The notes: generated by a model from the sequence alone, not told the origin. Numbered from the stretch's first letter, positions 1 through 8,800 are shown. The stretch: 64,000 nt of DNA from Paenibacillus glycanilyticus NBRC 16618 (GCF_004000805.1 NZ_BILY01000003.1:186001-250000); one strand, 5' to 3'. Numbers and translations: made by a program.

Positions 1-447
1 CTGTCTCGGCGTCGGATGATCGCAAGCTTCGATCATGGCATTGATCATCCCCTGCAGCCCCATCCTACGGCCATCCTCAGGGGAAAACACTTTGGCGACG
101 CCGTAACGCTCCAACGCCTCAATCTCGGAGGGAATAATAACGCCGCCTCCGCCTGCGAATAGTTTGATATGTCCGGCTCCGGCTTGCTTCAGCACATCCA
201 TCATATAGGTTAAATATTCGATATGACCGCCTTGGTAGGAGCTTATCGCAATCCCCTGGACATCCTCTTGTATCGCTGCGCTGGCCACTTCCTGAACCGA
301 CCGGTTATGGCCGAGATGAATAACTTCGACCCCGGAGGCTTGCAGAATCCGCCTCATAATGTTGATTGATGCGTCATGCCCGTCAAATAAAGCGGCTGCC
401 GTAATAAATCGCACATGGTTTTGCGGGCGATATACGGGTATTTCCAT
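1..447 (-). CDS. icmF: IcmF-type fused isobutyryl/methylmalonyl-CoA mutase, N-terminal part
   Basis: Only the first 149 codons are in the window; the gene runs off the left edge. The reading starts at ATG 447-445, preceded by GGAAGGGCGGG. It shows a B12-binding domain: [13 protein letters not shown] supplies the cobalamin-ligating His, followed by [18 protein letters not shown] and FAGGGGVI, ending in [15 protein letters not shown]. This order and spacing is that of the N-terminal domain of IcmF, an adenosylcobalamin acyl-CoA mutase with a built-in G-protein chaperone. IcmF interconverts isobutyryl-CoA and butyryl-CoA, and some members use other branched acyl-CoAs. The G domain and mutase domain are not visible here, so a stand-alone B12-binding subunit cannot be fully excluded. 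Confidence 0.85.
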   Translation of the reverse strand, partial: MEIPVYRPQNHVRFITAAALFDGHDASINIMRRILQASGVEVIHLGHNRSVQEVASAAIQEDVQGIAISSYQGGHIEYLTYMMDVLKQAGAGHIKLFAGGGGVIIPSEIEALERYGVAKVFSPEDGRRMGLQGMINAMIEACDHPTPRQ

Positions 448-573
448 GCTGGTTCCCGCCCTTCCGATCCGGTTATATCGCTTCGACTCCATCCATCCTA
501 GTATTACAATATTCGCTTGCGGGCAAGTGATGCTTGATTCAAATGGCATTTACAATCGAACGTGTTTGCGGAA

Positions 574-611
574 AAAAGGCCGCTTCCAATGTGACATGGA
601 AACGGCCTTTT
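574..611 (-). terminator. Rho-independent terminator of the ketosynthase operon
   Basis: A 14-bp near-perfect stem (arms 574-587 and 598-611, AAAAGGCCG core) lies directly after the ketosynthase stop and is followed on the minus strand by a T run. It separates this operon from icmF. Confidence 0.85.
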
Positions 612-613
612 CG

Positions 614-1846
614 TTATGCTTTGCGGAATGCCAATACCGCATTGACTCCGCCGAAGCCGTAGGAATTCGATACGGCTGCCTCTGCCTTCACTTCTCTTGC
701 TTGCCTGGCGACCAGATCAATCTCGGCCTCCGGATCCGGATCATTCAAGTTCGTCGTTGGCGGAAGCCAGCCCTGGTTCAAGGAAAGCAGCGTAATCGCC
801 GCTTCTATTGCGCCGGAAGCTCCAAGCGGATGCCCGTACAAACCTTTTGTTCCGCTGACCGCAACCGGACGGCTGCCGAATACGCTTCGGATCACCTTTG
901 ATTCCGTCACGTCATTAAGCAGCGTTGAAGATCCGTGCGCATTGACGTACGAGACGTCATCCGGCGACATATCCGCGCTCGAGAGCGCCAGCCTAAGCGC
1001 CCGGGCAGCTTGCGCGCCCGTGGGAAGCGGCGCGCTCATATGATGGGCGTCGTTTGTTAATCCAAATCCCGCAAGCTCGCCATAGATCCTTGCACCGCGG
1101 GCACGGGCATGATGCTCGGCCTCGATAACAAGAATAGCGGAGCCTTCTCCCATCACAAAGCCGTCCCGGTTCCGGTCAAACGGTCTGCTTGCGCTTGCCG
1201 GTTCTTCATTGCGAGTCGACATCGCGCGCAGCATATCGAATGCGCCGAAGGATAAAGGAGCGAGCGGCGCTTCCGAGCCGCCCGCCAGCACGACGTCCGC
1301 TTCGCCGCGCTTGATGGCCTGCAATGCCCTGCCGATGGCAACCGCACCCGAGCCGCAGGACATCGAATTCGTCTCGTTTGGTCCGGTAAATCCGAACTCC
1401 ATGGCTAGATTGCAGGAGGCTGCCCCGCCGAATACGGAAAACCCAAGCGTTGGGGACACCGAACGGAAGCCGCCATGGAAATATTGCCCGCATTGTTCCT
1501 CCGCAAAGGCGATACCGCCTAGTGCCGAGCCCATAAAGACGCCGGCCCGCTCGGTTTCCAGATCCTCCGCATCCAATCCGGAATCGCGAAGCGCCATAAT
1601 GCCGCCGGCTACCGCAAGCTGGGAGTAACGGTCCATCCGGTGCGCCCGCTTCTTATCCATAAATGCCGTCGCGTCGAAATGCGGAATTTGCGCGGCAATC
1701 CGGCTGCGAAGCCCTTCCGGCACAAATCGGTCAATCGGTTTGACCGCGCTTTCTCCCCGCTGCACGCCTGCCCATAACGCTTCGACTCCTATGCCAATCG
1801 GGGTTACGCAGCCGATGCCGGTTACCACTGCTCTAATCTCGTTCAT
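614..1846 (-). CDS. Beta-ketoacyl-ACP synthase (FabF/KAS II-like)
   Basis: 410-residue thiolase-fold condensing enzyme. The full catalytic set is present: Cys164 in NSMSCGSGAVA, His304 in VNAHGSSTLLND, Lys334 in SGTKGLYGHPLG and His339 of the same segment. It should therefore perform decarboxylative Claisen condensation on acyl-ACP and is not a chain-length factor (which lacks the Cys). It is the last gene of a four-gene operon and starts 1 bp after the SRPBCC gene ends. The neighbours (SRPBCC cyclase-like, FAD reductase, methyltransferase) argue for a specialised polyketide or lipid role rather than housekeeping FabF. No acyl carrier protein is encoded nearby, so it would have to borrow one. 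Confidence 0.9.
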   Translation of the reverse strand: MNEIRAVVTGIGCVTPIGIGVEALWAGVQRGESAVKPIDRFVPEGLRSRIAAQIPHFDATAFMDKKRAHRMDRYSQLAVAGGIMALRDSGLDAEDLETERAGVFMGSALGGIAFAEEQCGQYFHGGFRSVSPTLGFSVFGGAASCNLAMEFGFTGPNETNSMSCGSGAVAIGRALQAIKRGEADVVLAGGSEAPLAPLSFGAFDMLRAMSTRNEEPASASRPFDRNRDGFVMGEGSAILVIEAEHHARARGARIYGELAGFGLTNDAHHMSAPLPTGAQAARALRLALSSADMSPDDVSYVNAHGSSTLLNDVTESKVIRSVFGSRPVAVSGTKGLYGHPLGASGAIEAAITLLSLNQGWLPPTTNLNDPDPEAEIDLVARQAREVKAEAAVSNSYGFGGVNAVLAFRKA

Positions 1847-1847
1847 A

Positions 1848-2336
1848 TTAGCCCACCTCTTCCTGGATGTCCTGCTCGTTCCCGTGCTCTTCGATACGCT
1901 GTTTCAGGCCCTGCAAAGTCCGGTCCGCAATCGCGTAAACGAATACCTCGCCGATCATGTCGGCTGCCAGTCTTCTGCCAAGGGGCGGCTGCAGCCAACG
2001 ATGGATGATCGTCACCTTTACCGGCTCCTTCTCATCCAATGCTTCTATCAGCCATTCGACTTCCATTCCGGCTGTAACGCCGCGAACATGCTTGTAATAC
2101 ACCGAGCATAACTGCTCGTCCACCTTCATTTCGCTAACCCACCAGACCGGCCATTTAAACGGCTTAAACGGCCTTACCGCTCTCATCGTGACGAGTCCGC
2201 CCCGGTCGCTGCCGCCCTGCTCGAACTGGACTCCCCGGTAATGCGGAAGCAGCGCCGGCCAATTCTCCACTTGCCGGGCATAACGGAAAGCCGTTTCTTT
2301 ATCGCAATTTATGGTGATTTCATTACGGGTATACAT
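1848..2336 (-). CDS. SRPBCC (polyketide cyclase / START-like) protein
   Basis: 162 residues. An upstream in-frame ATG exists at 2357, but ATG 2336 follows an AAGGAG box by 8 nt and begins MYTRNEITINCDKETAF, a typical SRPBCC start, so 2336 is preferred. The pattern E/D-x-E-x-A-F then W near residue 26, VxLxPHYRGV, and the C-terminal helix with DRTLQGLKQRIEEH fit the helix-grip fold of polyketide aromatase/cyclases and CoxG-like proteins. It overlaps the oxidoreductase gene upstream by 28 bp, which implies translational coupling. Likely role: binding or cyclising a hydrophobic intermediate made by the adjacent ketosynthase; the substrate is unknown. Confidence 0.75.
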   Translation of the reverse strand: MYTRNEITINCDKETAFRYARQVENWPALLPHYRGVQFEQGGSDRGGLVTMRAVRPFKPFKWPVWWVSEMKVDEQLCSVYYKHVRGVTAGMEVEWLIEALDEKEPVKVTIIHRWLQPPLGRRLAADMIGEVFVYAIADRTLQGLKQRIEEHGNEQDIQEEVG

Positions 2337-3496
2337 GTATTCGTCTCCTTCGGGCAATCTCCGATGATCCCCGCAAGCTTATTGGTCAGCAGCGAGGAAG
2401 TGCCAACGATTCTAAGGGCTGAACGCCATAGGATAGGCTGTCTGCTTAAACGTTCAATAATGTGCTGCAATCGGGTACCGGCTGCGAATTCGGCCTGCTG
2501 GTCCATTCTATATTGACGCAGCGGCTCGTGACTGCGCGTCTGAAGCATTCGTACGATGGCGGGTGCTGCAAGCTCCGCGCTTCTTAATGCCCGATAGATC
2601 CCTTGTCCGGTTAACGGATCGTAATAACCCGCCGCATCGCCGAGCAGAAGCATGCCCGCTATGTCATGAGGAATGACGGGTCTGTCGAAGGGACCGCATG
2701 TCAGCACGCCGTCTTCGATTTCCGCATCCCGCAGCCGTTCCGTCAGCTCCGGAACAGCCCTCGCCTCGCCAAGGACAACTCCGGAGAGGTCCTTGACCGC
2801 TAATGAAGCCGCCTTGGCGCTGCCAAGCACAACGGTCATATTCGCCAGCCCGGCGCCAATCGGGGCGAGGCCAATGACTTTTCCATCGCCGGCCGTAAAC
2901 AGCTCGACCCTGCCATTTAAACCTCGCACCCCATTCAAACGAGCCGTAAAAGCGGCCTTGCGAAGCGATCCGTACCGGTTCACCTTGGCGTTTCTCGCCA
3001 CAACGGACCGCAAACCGTCGCTTCCGATGACAAGGGAGGCTCTTATGGACATCGGCTTGCCTTCCGGGGAGCGGGCGATTACGCCAGCCGCCCTCTCTCC
3101 TTCCCAGATCAGACGTTCCACCTTCGTACGCTGCTCAAATACCGCACCAGCGCGGCTGGCTTGCTCGGCAAGCCATAGATCGACCTGTTCCCTGCGGCAT
3201 CCCGCTCCGTACTGTCCTTCCGGATAAACGGCTTCAAGCAAGGCTCGTCCGCTGCTTACTTTCCAGCCTTGTATCGGACTGGACGGGAAATCAAAGGCTT
3301 CCCGGGCATGCGAATGCCCCGTTATTCTCCCAAGGGCGGCAACCGCTCCCGGATTCAAGGACTCGCCGCAAGGCTTGCGCCGCGGGAAGGCCTCCGCATC
3401 CAGCATCAACACGCGAACGCCGCTGGCAGCTAGCAATCTGGCGGATGCGCTTCCGGACGGGCCGGCACCCACAACAATGACGTCATACCTATTCAT
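2309..3496 (-). CDS. FAD-dependent oxidoreductase, geranylgeranyl-reductase / aromatic hydroxylase type
   Basis: About 395 residues. The N-terminal dinucleotide motif VVGAGPSGSASARLLA binds FAD. RRKPCGESLNPGAV resembles the PxxKxCG segment of geranylgeranyl reductase-like enzymes. The second FAD motif GDAAGYYDPLTGQGI lies near residue 285. ATG 3496 overlaps the end of the methyltransferase gene by 8 bp; an in-frame TTG at 3502 is the alternative start. No export signal. Probably reduces or hydroxylates a polyprenyl or polyketide intermediate made within this operon; the exact reaction cannot be read from sequence. Confidence 0.85.
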   Translation of the reverse strand: MNRYDVIVVGAGPSGSASARLLAASGVRVLMLDAEAFPRRKPCGESLNPGAVAALGRITGHSHAREAFDFPSSPIQGWKVSSGRALLEAVYPEGQYGAGCRREQVDLWLAEQASRAGAVFEQRTKVERLIWEGERAAGVIARSPEGKPMSIRASLVIGSDGLRSVVARNAKVNRYGSLRKAAFTARLNGVRGLNGRVELFTAGDGKVIGLAPIGAGLANMTVVLGSAKAASLAVKDLSGVVLGEARAVPELTERLRDAEIEDGVLTCGPFDRPVIPHDIAGMLLLGDAAGYYDPLTGQGIYRALRSAELAAPAIVRMLQTRSHEPLRQYRMDQQAEFAAGTRLQHIIERLSRQPILWRSALRIVGTSSLLTNKLAGIIGDCPKETNTCIPVMKSP

Positions 3497-4193
3497 GGCC
3501 AACCACGGCTAGCCGGAACGGAAAATGTTTATGCACCGCCGCGTTTACGCCAGCAAGCTGAACGAGCTGCCGTGCCTCCTGCGGAGTGAAGGAGCGCATG
3601 ACAGACAGCGGTCCGTCATGTCTCGTTACCGGGCTTTTCCATACGAATCTGGCCAGCAGCTTGGCCGCCAGATAAGCGAGCCGATGCCGTTCCAAATCCG
3701 TTACAACCCAACCTGCGCGGGTTACGCGGGCCATTTCGGCGAACAGCTTTATCGCTGATTGTTCGTCCAAATGGTGCAGTGCAAGATTGCAAAAGGCCAG
3801 ATCAAAGCTTCGGTCTTCAAAAGGCAGGGCCGTTCCGTCCGCATGCAAGACTTCAATGGATGGATACGCATCCGTCCGCCGGGCAGCGAGCTGCACAATT
3901 TGCGGATGGTTGTCCACGGCGACAAGCGAGACGTTCCTGCCTCTTTTTTTGCACCAGTCAACAAATGCAACCGGAAGGTCCGCAAGACCCGTGGCCACAT
4001 CCAATACCCGCACCGGTTCGCTTGGCGCCAGCTTGCGCATCAGCCTTTCCAGATGAACAAACAAAGCCGGATTTCCGCCAAGATACCGGTTGACGCCCCA
4101 CACTTCCCGAAGGCTCTTTTCTAGCTCCACCGGTTCTACGCTATCCCCGTCCAGCCATTCCTTCAGGTCCAGCCGTTCGAACAGCTGTGCCAT
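3489..4193 (-). CDS. Class I SAM-dependent methyltransferase
   Basis: 234 residues and first gene of the operon. Start ATG 4193 follows GAGGTGATGGC. Motif I is VRVLDVATGLADLP, the acidic loop is VAVDNHP, then HADGTALPFEDRSFDLAF and the post-motif LALHHLDEQ, the usual Rossmann methyltransferase order. The C-terminal half (residues about 150-234) is short and would form the substrate cap. With the oxidoreductase, SRPBCC protein and ketosynthase downstream it likely methylates a small aromatic or isoprenoid product. Specificity (O, C or N) cannot be decided. Confidence 0.85.
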   Translation of the reverse strand: MAQLFERLDLKEWLDGDSVEPVELEKSLREVWGVNRYLGGNPALFVHLERLMRKLAPSEPVRVLDVATGLADLPVAFVDWCKKRGRNVSLVAVDNHPQIVQLAARRTDAYPSIEVLHADGTALPFEDRSFDLAFCNLALHHLDEQSAIKLFAEMARVTRAGWVVTDLERHRLAYLAAKLLARFVWKSPVTRHDGPLSVMRSFTPQEARQLVQLAGVNAAVHKHFPFRLAVVGHE

Positions 4194-4344
4194 GCCATCA
4201 CCTCATCCAGATTTTCCCTGCATGACCTTATTGTTATTCTTTTCCACCTCTTTTATCCGTCCCTCTCAAGGTTTGCGCAACGATTGCCATTATTTACACC
4301 TGAAAGCCAGCTGAAATTCATCGCAACCTCTCTCTCTCAATTGC

Positions 4345-4360
4345 GTCTAAATTAGTAGAC
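4345..4360. promoter_or_regulatory. Small inverted repeat in the divergent intergenic region
   Basis: GTCTA-N6-TAGAC lies about 25 bp before the GH18 start codon, in the 192-bp gap (4194-4385) between the divergent methyltransferase and GH18 genes. It could be an operator or a 5' leader hairpin. No convincing -35/-10 pair was found for either direction. Confidence 0.35.
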
Positions 4361-4385
4361 TTTGAGAGGAGAGTGATAAAGAAGC

Positions 4386-6317
4386 ATGTTCAAAAAACTA
4401 TCGGCGGCGGTTCTGCTTCTGTTCGTTGCCCAAACCATTGGGACATCCGCGATCAGCATGGCAGCCAGCCCGGTTTCCGGCACAATGACCAAGTATCGCG
4501 TCTATCAGAACGATCGTGCATTGCGTGAATTTGCTACCGATAAACAGGCGATTGCTTACGCGTCGAGTTTCGAGTACAGTCATGTGGAAGCGATTACGGG
4601 CCGTGAGTGGGTGTGGGACAACCTGCCCAGGTACAAAATCTATCAAGGCGGCACTTCCAGCACCAAATGGGAATACCGCACGTACAACGAGGCAATGGCC
4701 GCAGCCAAGAAGATGAAAGGCGTACATATCCGGGATCTGGAAAGCCCGGGCTGGATTTATCAATCCTATCCGAAATATCAGCTCTATCAAGGCGACAAAA
4801 CTAACGCGAATTGGGGTTATACGACCCTCGATGCAGCCAAGCAGGAAGCGAAGCGCTGGACAAACGCCCATATTATGGAGCTCAGCTCGAATAGCTGGAT
4901 CTGGGACAACATGACGGATGCTACGGAGAAAAAAATACGGAGCGGCAGCCCGGTCTACTCCATTAAGGTAGATCAGGTACCGGTGGACGGGACAAAAACG
5001 TATGCTTTTCTGTACGATGCGATAAAAGCGGCGGCAGCTATTCCAAACAGCACCGTTGTAAACGAGGTGTCCGGACTTGTCGTGCATTCCAATGTGCCGG
5101 CTTACGATGTTCAGCAAAGCGGTAAAACGATCAAATCCTTTGTCGCTCTGCAGCCTGCTTTGCAATATGCCAAATATTTCGGTAACTCCGAAGTCAAACA
5201 TAACGGAACAACCTGGTGGACTAGCGTGCCTTATCTTTCGGTCTATCAAGGCAATAACAAGTTAAAATCATTCTTTACACGCGCATCGGCTGTCGCTTAC
5301 GCGAAAAGCTACTCCAACAGCTATGTCATCAATGCAGACAGTCGCAAATTATGGAGCAATACCAAAAACCTTGTCTATCTGGCATGGAATGGTTCATCCA
5401 ACAGTCAGACGATTCTGAATCAAACGTCGAAGACGCAAGGTCTGTCCATCGATTCCCCGTCATGGTTTGAGCTGAAGGATAGCAGCGGCGCATTAACGGA
5501 CCTGTCGGATCCGTCGATCGTAACGACGCTGAAGGCTCAGGGCATACAGGTGATGCCGCTTGTGTCGAACGACTTCGATAAGCAGATGACAACGGCTTTC
5601 CTGGCGAACTCGAATGCTCAGCAGCAATTCATCTCGGGTCTGGTAACAAAGCTTGATACCTTGGGCGTATACGGAGTTAATATCGACTTCGAAGAGGTTG
5701 CGGGTACGGACCGGGCTGGATACACCGCATTCGTTACCGCTTTAACGAAAGCGGCGCACGCCAAAGGGCTGAAGGTCTCCATCGACCTGCCGCGCGGCGA
5801 TACCAGCTGGGATCATCTCACCGCCTACGAACATGCCGAGCTTGCCCAAGTGGTGGACACGATCATCATTATGGCGTATGACGAGCACTGGAGCGGAAGC
5901 TCAACGGCGGGTTCCGTAGCCAGCCTGCCATGGGTGGAAAAAGGCGTTCAGCAGTTCCTGGCGTACGGCGTACCCCGCAGCAAGCTGATGCTGGGCATTC
6001 CGTTCTACGTGCGGGAATGGAAGCTTGACGGCTCCGGCAATCTCGTCAGCAACCGCGCGGTTCTGATGAGCGACATTCCTAAGCTGATCGCGGACACGAA
6101 TGCCGTTGGCGTCTCGGATCCTGCCACTCCCGGCCAGACCAAATACAAATACGTGAAGGACGGCTTCACCTATGTATTTTGGGCGGAAACCGCGAGCAGC
6201 GTGCAGGCGCGTATCAACCTCGCGATTAAATACGACCTTGCCGGCGTTGCCGCTTGGCGCCTCGGCTATGAGACACCTGATCTCTGGACGATGATGCTTC
6301 GTTTAAAGCAAGGGTAA
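4386..6317 (+). CDS. Secreted GH18-fold protein with six N-terminal repeats
   Basis: 643 residues with a signal peptide (MFKKLSAAVLLLF..., cleavage after about residue 27). Residues about 36-320 hold six copies of a roughly 45-residue unit of the form Y-x-[VIL]-Y-Q-G...F-x-T...A-x-x-[YA]-A...W. Residues about 330-643 are a GH18 TIM barrel: VYGVNIDFEEV carries the catalytic Glu436 preceded by Asp434, but the first two Asp of the classic DxxDxDxE are Tyr429 and Asn432. MAYDEHWSG and LGIPFYVREW match the later barrel motifs. Such barrels occur in spore-cortex, peptidoglycan or chitin-active proteins (YaaH/YdhD-like). The repeats are not LysM or SLH and may bind cell wall or glycan. A leader with GAGAGGAGAG precedes the ATG. 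Confidence 0.8.
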   Translation: MFKKLSAAVLLLFVAQTIGTSAISMAASPVSGTMTKYRVYQNDRALREFATDKQAIAYASSFEYSHVEAITGREWVWDNLPRYKIYQGGTSSTKWEYRTYNEAMAAAKKMKGVHIRDLESPGWIYQSYPKYQLYQGDKTNANWGYTTLDAAKQEAKRWTNAHIMELSSNSWIWDNMTDATEKKIRSGSPVYSIKVDQVPVDGTKTYAFLYDAIKAAAAIPNSTVVNEVSGLVVHSNVPAYDVQQSGKTIKSFVALQPALQYAKYFGNSEVKHNGTTWWTSVPYLSVYQGNNKLKSFFTRASAVAYAKSYSNSYVINADSRKLWSNTKNLVYLAWNGSSNSQTILNQTSKTQGLSIDSPSWFELKDSSGALTDLSDPSIVTTLKAQGIQVMPLVSNDFDKQMTTAFLANSNAQQQFISGLVTKLDTLGVYGVNIDFEEVAGTDRAGYTAFVTALTKAAHAKGLKVSIDLPRGDTSWDHLTAYEHAELAQVVDTIIIMAYDEHWSGSSTAGSVASLPWVEKGVQQFLAYGVPRSKLMLGIPFYVREWKLDGSGNLVSNRAVLMSDIPKLIADTNAVGVSDPATPGQTKYKYVKDGFTYVFWAETASSVQARINLAIKYDLAGVAAWRLGYETPDLWTMMLRLKQG

Positions 6318-6321
6318 ACAA

Positions 6322-6359
6322 AACCCCCGGTCCTCGCTGCCTAGCGAGAACCGGGGGTT
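6322..6359. terminator. Bidirectional terminator between GH18 and DUF2264 genes
   Basis: A 17-bp stem (arms 6322-6338 and 6343-6359, CCCCCGG core, 4-nt loop) is flanked by T-rich sequence on both strands and serves the two convergent genes. Confidence 0.9.
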
Positions 6360-6367
6360 ATTTATTT

Positions 6368-7510
6368 TTACTTTTGGGCCTTATCTATCGGAAACGGCTG
6401 TCCGGACCATGCTTTCTTGGAAGTCCAGTCCGCTTCGCCCTGCCAGAACGGGTGCTCGGGTTTCAAGCCAAGGGGCAGGAACACGGCGGCGCATAGATAC
6501 AAGCTGCCTGTCGAGATGTATCCTTCGCCAATATCCTCTTGGTCGCCGCAGAATCCGATTCGAAGCCAGCCTCCCTCGTCGAAGGTCCCGGGCTGCTCCA
6601 TCATACGGCGAATAACCGCCGTCAGCGCGCATCTTGCCTGATTAGGAGCAATGTCTGACGGAAGCCAGCCTTGAAGCACGGCCTGCGACAGCAGCTGAAA
6701 CGCGCCAAACCGGTAAGCAAGCGAGCGCCCGATCGGCGGGAAAGTGCCTTCCGGAGAAATCAAGCGTTCTTGCTGCGCCGCATGGCGGGCCGCCCGGCGG
6801 ATAACAACAGTCGTTATTTGCTCCCACTCCGGCAATTCCGGTCCGACTGTCCGGAGAATATCAACCAGCATCGGTTGAATGACAAATCCGTTATAGTAGT
6901 CCCAATGGAATTCCGGCCCGTCCCCATATACCCCATCGCCCAAATACCATTCCTGATGCTTCTTGAGGGCATAATCGATGCGCATCGGATCCCAATCCTC
7001 GCCGAGCAGATACAAGGCCGTCTCGGTCATGGCTGCGAATAACAGCCAGTTGTTATAGCCCGGTTTTCTTGAGCGGGTCGCCTTCAAGCAGGTGACTACG
7101 TTTTGCTTTACCCGGTCCTCAAGCTTGCCAAGCAGTTCATGCGGTGCCCGGACAAGGGCATGGGACAAAAAGGCGGAATCGACAATCGGCTGATAGCCGC
7201 CGGCGAAGTTCATAATGTCCGGCGATGACGGATCCGTTGCCGCGTCAATGGCTTCTCTGGCCAATTGCGCCATCCCGCTTCGCAGCTTCTCCTCATCCCC
7301 GGCTAAGCCGGTCATTTCGAACCAGGGAGCCATTCCGGTCAGCAACCGCCCCAAGACTTCCAGGTATGTGTATTCGCTGCGGTCGTCTGTGAACGCTTGA
7401 ACCGGCATCCGTTCCTTCAGCTTGCGTTCCGCTAAAGCTTCCAATACCGGCCTTCCGATTCGAAGCATCCATTCTATCCACTGCTCGCGATCCTGCTTAA
7501 CTTCAGCCAT
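6368..7510 (-). CDS. DUF2264 family protein (alpha/alpha-barrel, putative glycan-active)
   Basis: 380 residues from ATG 7510, chosen because CAGGGGGC lies 8-9 nt upstream; in-frame ATGs at 7552 and 7540 lack a ribosome site. EVLGRLLTGMAPWFE, NNWLLFAAMTETAL and FHWDYYNGFVIQPM are the signature blocks of DUF2264, a family regularly found beside unsaturated glucuronyl/rhamnogalacturonyl hydrolases and polysaccharide lyases. No signal peptide. It follows the GH88 gene by 47 bp and is probably cotranscribed with it, acting on lyase-derived or uronic-acid-containing oligosaccharides in the cytoplasm. No catalytic residues are established for this family to my knowledge. Confidence 0.8.
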   Translation of the reverse strand: MAEVKQDREQWIEWMLRIGRPVLEALAERKLKERMPVQAFTDDRSEYTYLEVLGRLLTGMAPWFEMTGLAGDEEKLRSGMAQLAREAIDAATDPSSPDIMNFAGGYQPIVDSAFLSHALVRAPHELLGKLEDRVKQNVVTCLKATRSRKPGYNNWLLFAAMTETALYLLGEDWDPMRIDYALKKHQEWYLGDGVYGDGPEFHWDYYNGFVIQPMLVDILRTVGPELPEWEQITTVVIRRAARHAAQQERLISPEGTFPPIGRSLAYRFGAFQLLSQAVLQGWLPSDIAPNQARCALTAVIRRMMEQPGTFDEGGWLRIGFCGDQEDIGEGYISTGSLYLCAAVFLPLGLKPEHPFWQGEADWTSKKAWSGQPFPIDKAQK

Positions 7511-7557
7511 CGTTTTTGCCCCCTGCAGTCTTGTCTTCATTGAAATTTTCAATAACG

Positions 7558-8688
7558 CTAACGTTCGTACCAGTAACCCGGAACGCCTTTTTCAAGGCGC
7601 ATCAGCGCTTCGAGGTAGAAGTAATCGCCCCAAATCGTATAATCGTCCGGCGAAGTATTCGTGCGAACGGAATACGAACCGCGGTTCAAGAAGCCTTCCG
7701 CTTCTTTCTCTCCATTCGTCGAGTAATGGCTAACGAGTCCTTCCATGGAGCGGTTCACCGCTTGCATCAGCTTTTTGTACGCGGGATCATTGTCCGATAG
7801 GAAGCCGCAAATCTCCAGCATGCCGGAAGCAGCGATGGCCGAAGCGGAGCTGTCCCTCATGGTTTCCGGCACCTGAGGCGCGTCAAAGTCCCAATACACT
7901 ACGCCATCTTCCGGAATTCGGTCTGCAAAATAGTTGGCGAGCCGCTTGGCCGTCTCCAAATATTCCGGCTTTCGCAAATAACGATAAGCCAGCGCAAAGC
8001 CGTAGATCCCCCACGCTTGCCCGCGCGTCCAGGTCGAGCCGTCTTTAAAGCCTTGATGAGTTCCTCCCCGGTTGGAATCGCCGGTCTCGGGATTAAACCA
8101 GAAGGTGTGGTAAGAGGAATCGTCTCCGCGCACAAGGAAGCGGCGGCTCATCTCCGTATGCTGCTCCGCGGCCTCCCTGAACGACTTGTCCCCGGTCTGC
8201 AGATAAGCCCAGTGCAGCAGGGGCAGGTTCATCATACAGTCAATGATAATACGGCCGCCATTGACCGGATCATCCTTTGGTCCCCAAGCCTGCAAAATAT
8301 TCATATTTTCGCGCCAGCGCTTCATCAGTACTTTCGCGGCATCTATCGTTATTTGCTTTGCGGCTTCATCCTTCTCCAAGATCCATTGCGCTTTTGCGGA
8401 CAAGGAATACAAGAAGCCAATGTCGTGATGGTCCAGACTCAGGTTGTTCTCGAGCCTCTTCCCTAGGCTATTAACCGTTTGCACGGCTGCTTCCCGGTAA
8501 GCTCTGTCTCCGGAATACTCGTAGCTCAGCCATAGAACCCCGGGCCAAAACCCTTCCGTCCAGCCTTCGTTTTCAATGAGTACGTATTGACCGCTGCTGT
8601 TCTCGCTGACATGCGGGAATTTGCTCCCAAACCGTTCAATATTGGCTCTAGTTACCCGCAGCGTATCTTCAATGGCTTTCTTCCACAT
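7558..8688 (-). CDS. GH88 unsaturated glucuronyl hydrolase
   Basis: 376 residues, cytoplasmic. The two key Asp residues of the family are in place: Asp89 in SLDHHDIGFLYS and Asp150 in GGRIIIDCMMNLPLL, matching Asp88 and Asp149 of the Bacillus sp. GL1 enzyme in number and context. TRGQAWGIYGFALAYRY and ASAIAASGMLEI are further family blocks. The enzyme hydrates the 4,5-unsaturated uronic acid left by polysaccharide lyases at the non-reducing end of oligosaccharides. Start ATG 8688 follows GGGAGGGC. It is transcribed divergently from the AraC regulator at 8801, its likely regulator. No clear lyase gene is adjacent; the beta-helix protein at 56009-58207 is one candidate source of substrate. Confidence 0.92.
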   Translation of the reverse strand: MWKKAIEDTLRVTRANIERFGSKFPHVSENSSGQYVLIENEGWTEGFWPGVLWLSYEYSGDRAYREAAVQTVNSLGKRLENNLSLDHHDIGFLYSLSAKAQWILEKDEAAKQITIDAAKVLMKRWRENMNILQAWGPKDDPVNGGRIIIDCMMNLPLLHWAYLQTGDKSFREAAEQHTEMSRRFLVRGDDSSYHTFWFNPETGDSNRGGTHQGFKDGSTWTRGQAWGIYGFALAYRYLRKPEYLETAKRLANYFADRIPEDGVVYWDFDAPQVPETMRDSSASAIAASGMLEICGFLSDNDPAYKKLMQAVNRSMEGLVSHYSTNGEKEAEGFLNRGSYSVRTNTSPDDYTIWGDYFYLEALMRLEKGVPGYWYER

Positions 8689-8720
8689 TTCGATGCCCTC
8701 CCGATAAGGTTTATGGCCTC

Positions 8721-8726
8721 ATTATA
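8721..8726 (-). promoter_or_regulatory. -10 element upstream of the GH88 operon
   Basis: TATAAT on the minus strand, 33 nt before the GH88 start. No matching -35 is present at 16-18 nt, as expected for an activator-dependent promoter facing an AraC gene. Confidence 0.5.
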
Positions 8727-8732
8727 AATCTC

Positions 8733-8760
8733 TTGGGCTTAAGGGGAGTTGTGCTATAAT
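8733..8760 (+). promoter_or_regulatory. Promoter of the AraC regulator gene
   Basis: TTGGGC (8733-8738), 16-nt spacer, perfect TATAAT (8755-8760), 40 nt before the regulator start codon. Confidence 0.65.
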
Positions 8761-8800
8761 GTAGCTAAATTGCGATTTTTGCCCCGCCGGGAGGTACGTA

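Noticed and set aside
4398..5249. 283-codon open frame antisense to the GH18 gene
   Set aside because: Shadow of the repeat-containing coding strand; no ribosome site, Cys/Arg-rich unnatural composition, no family resemblance.
8726..8764. CTACA before the GH88 -10 as another copy of the CTACC operator
   Set aside because: The distance to the -10 is 38 nt instead of 46-48 and the rest of the box is not conserved.
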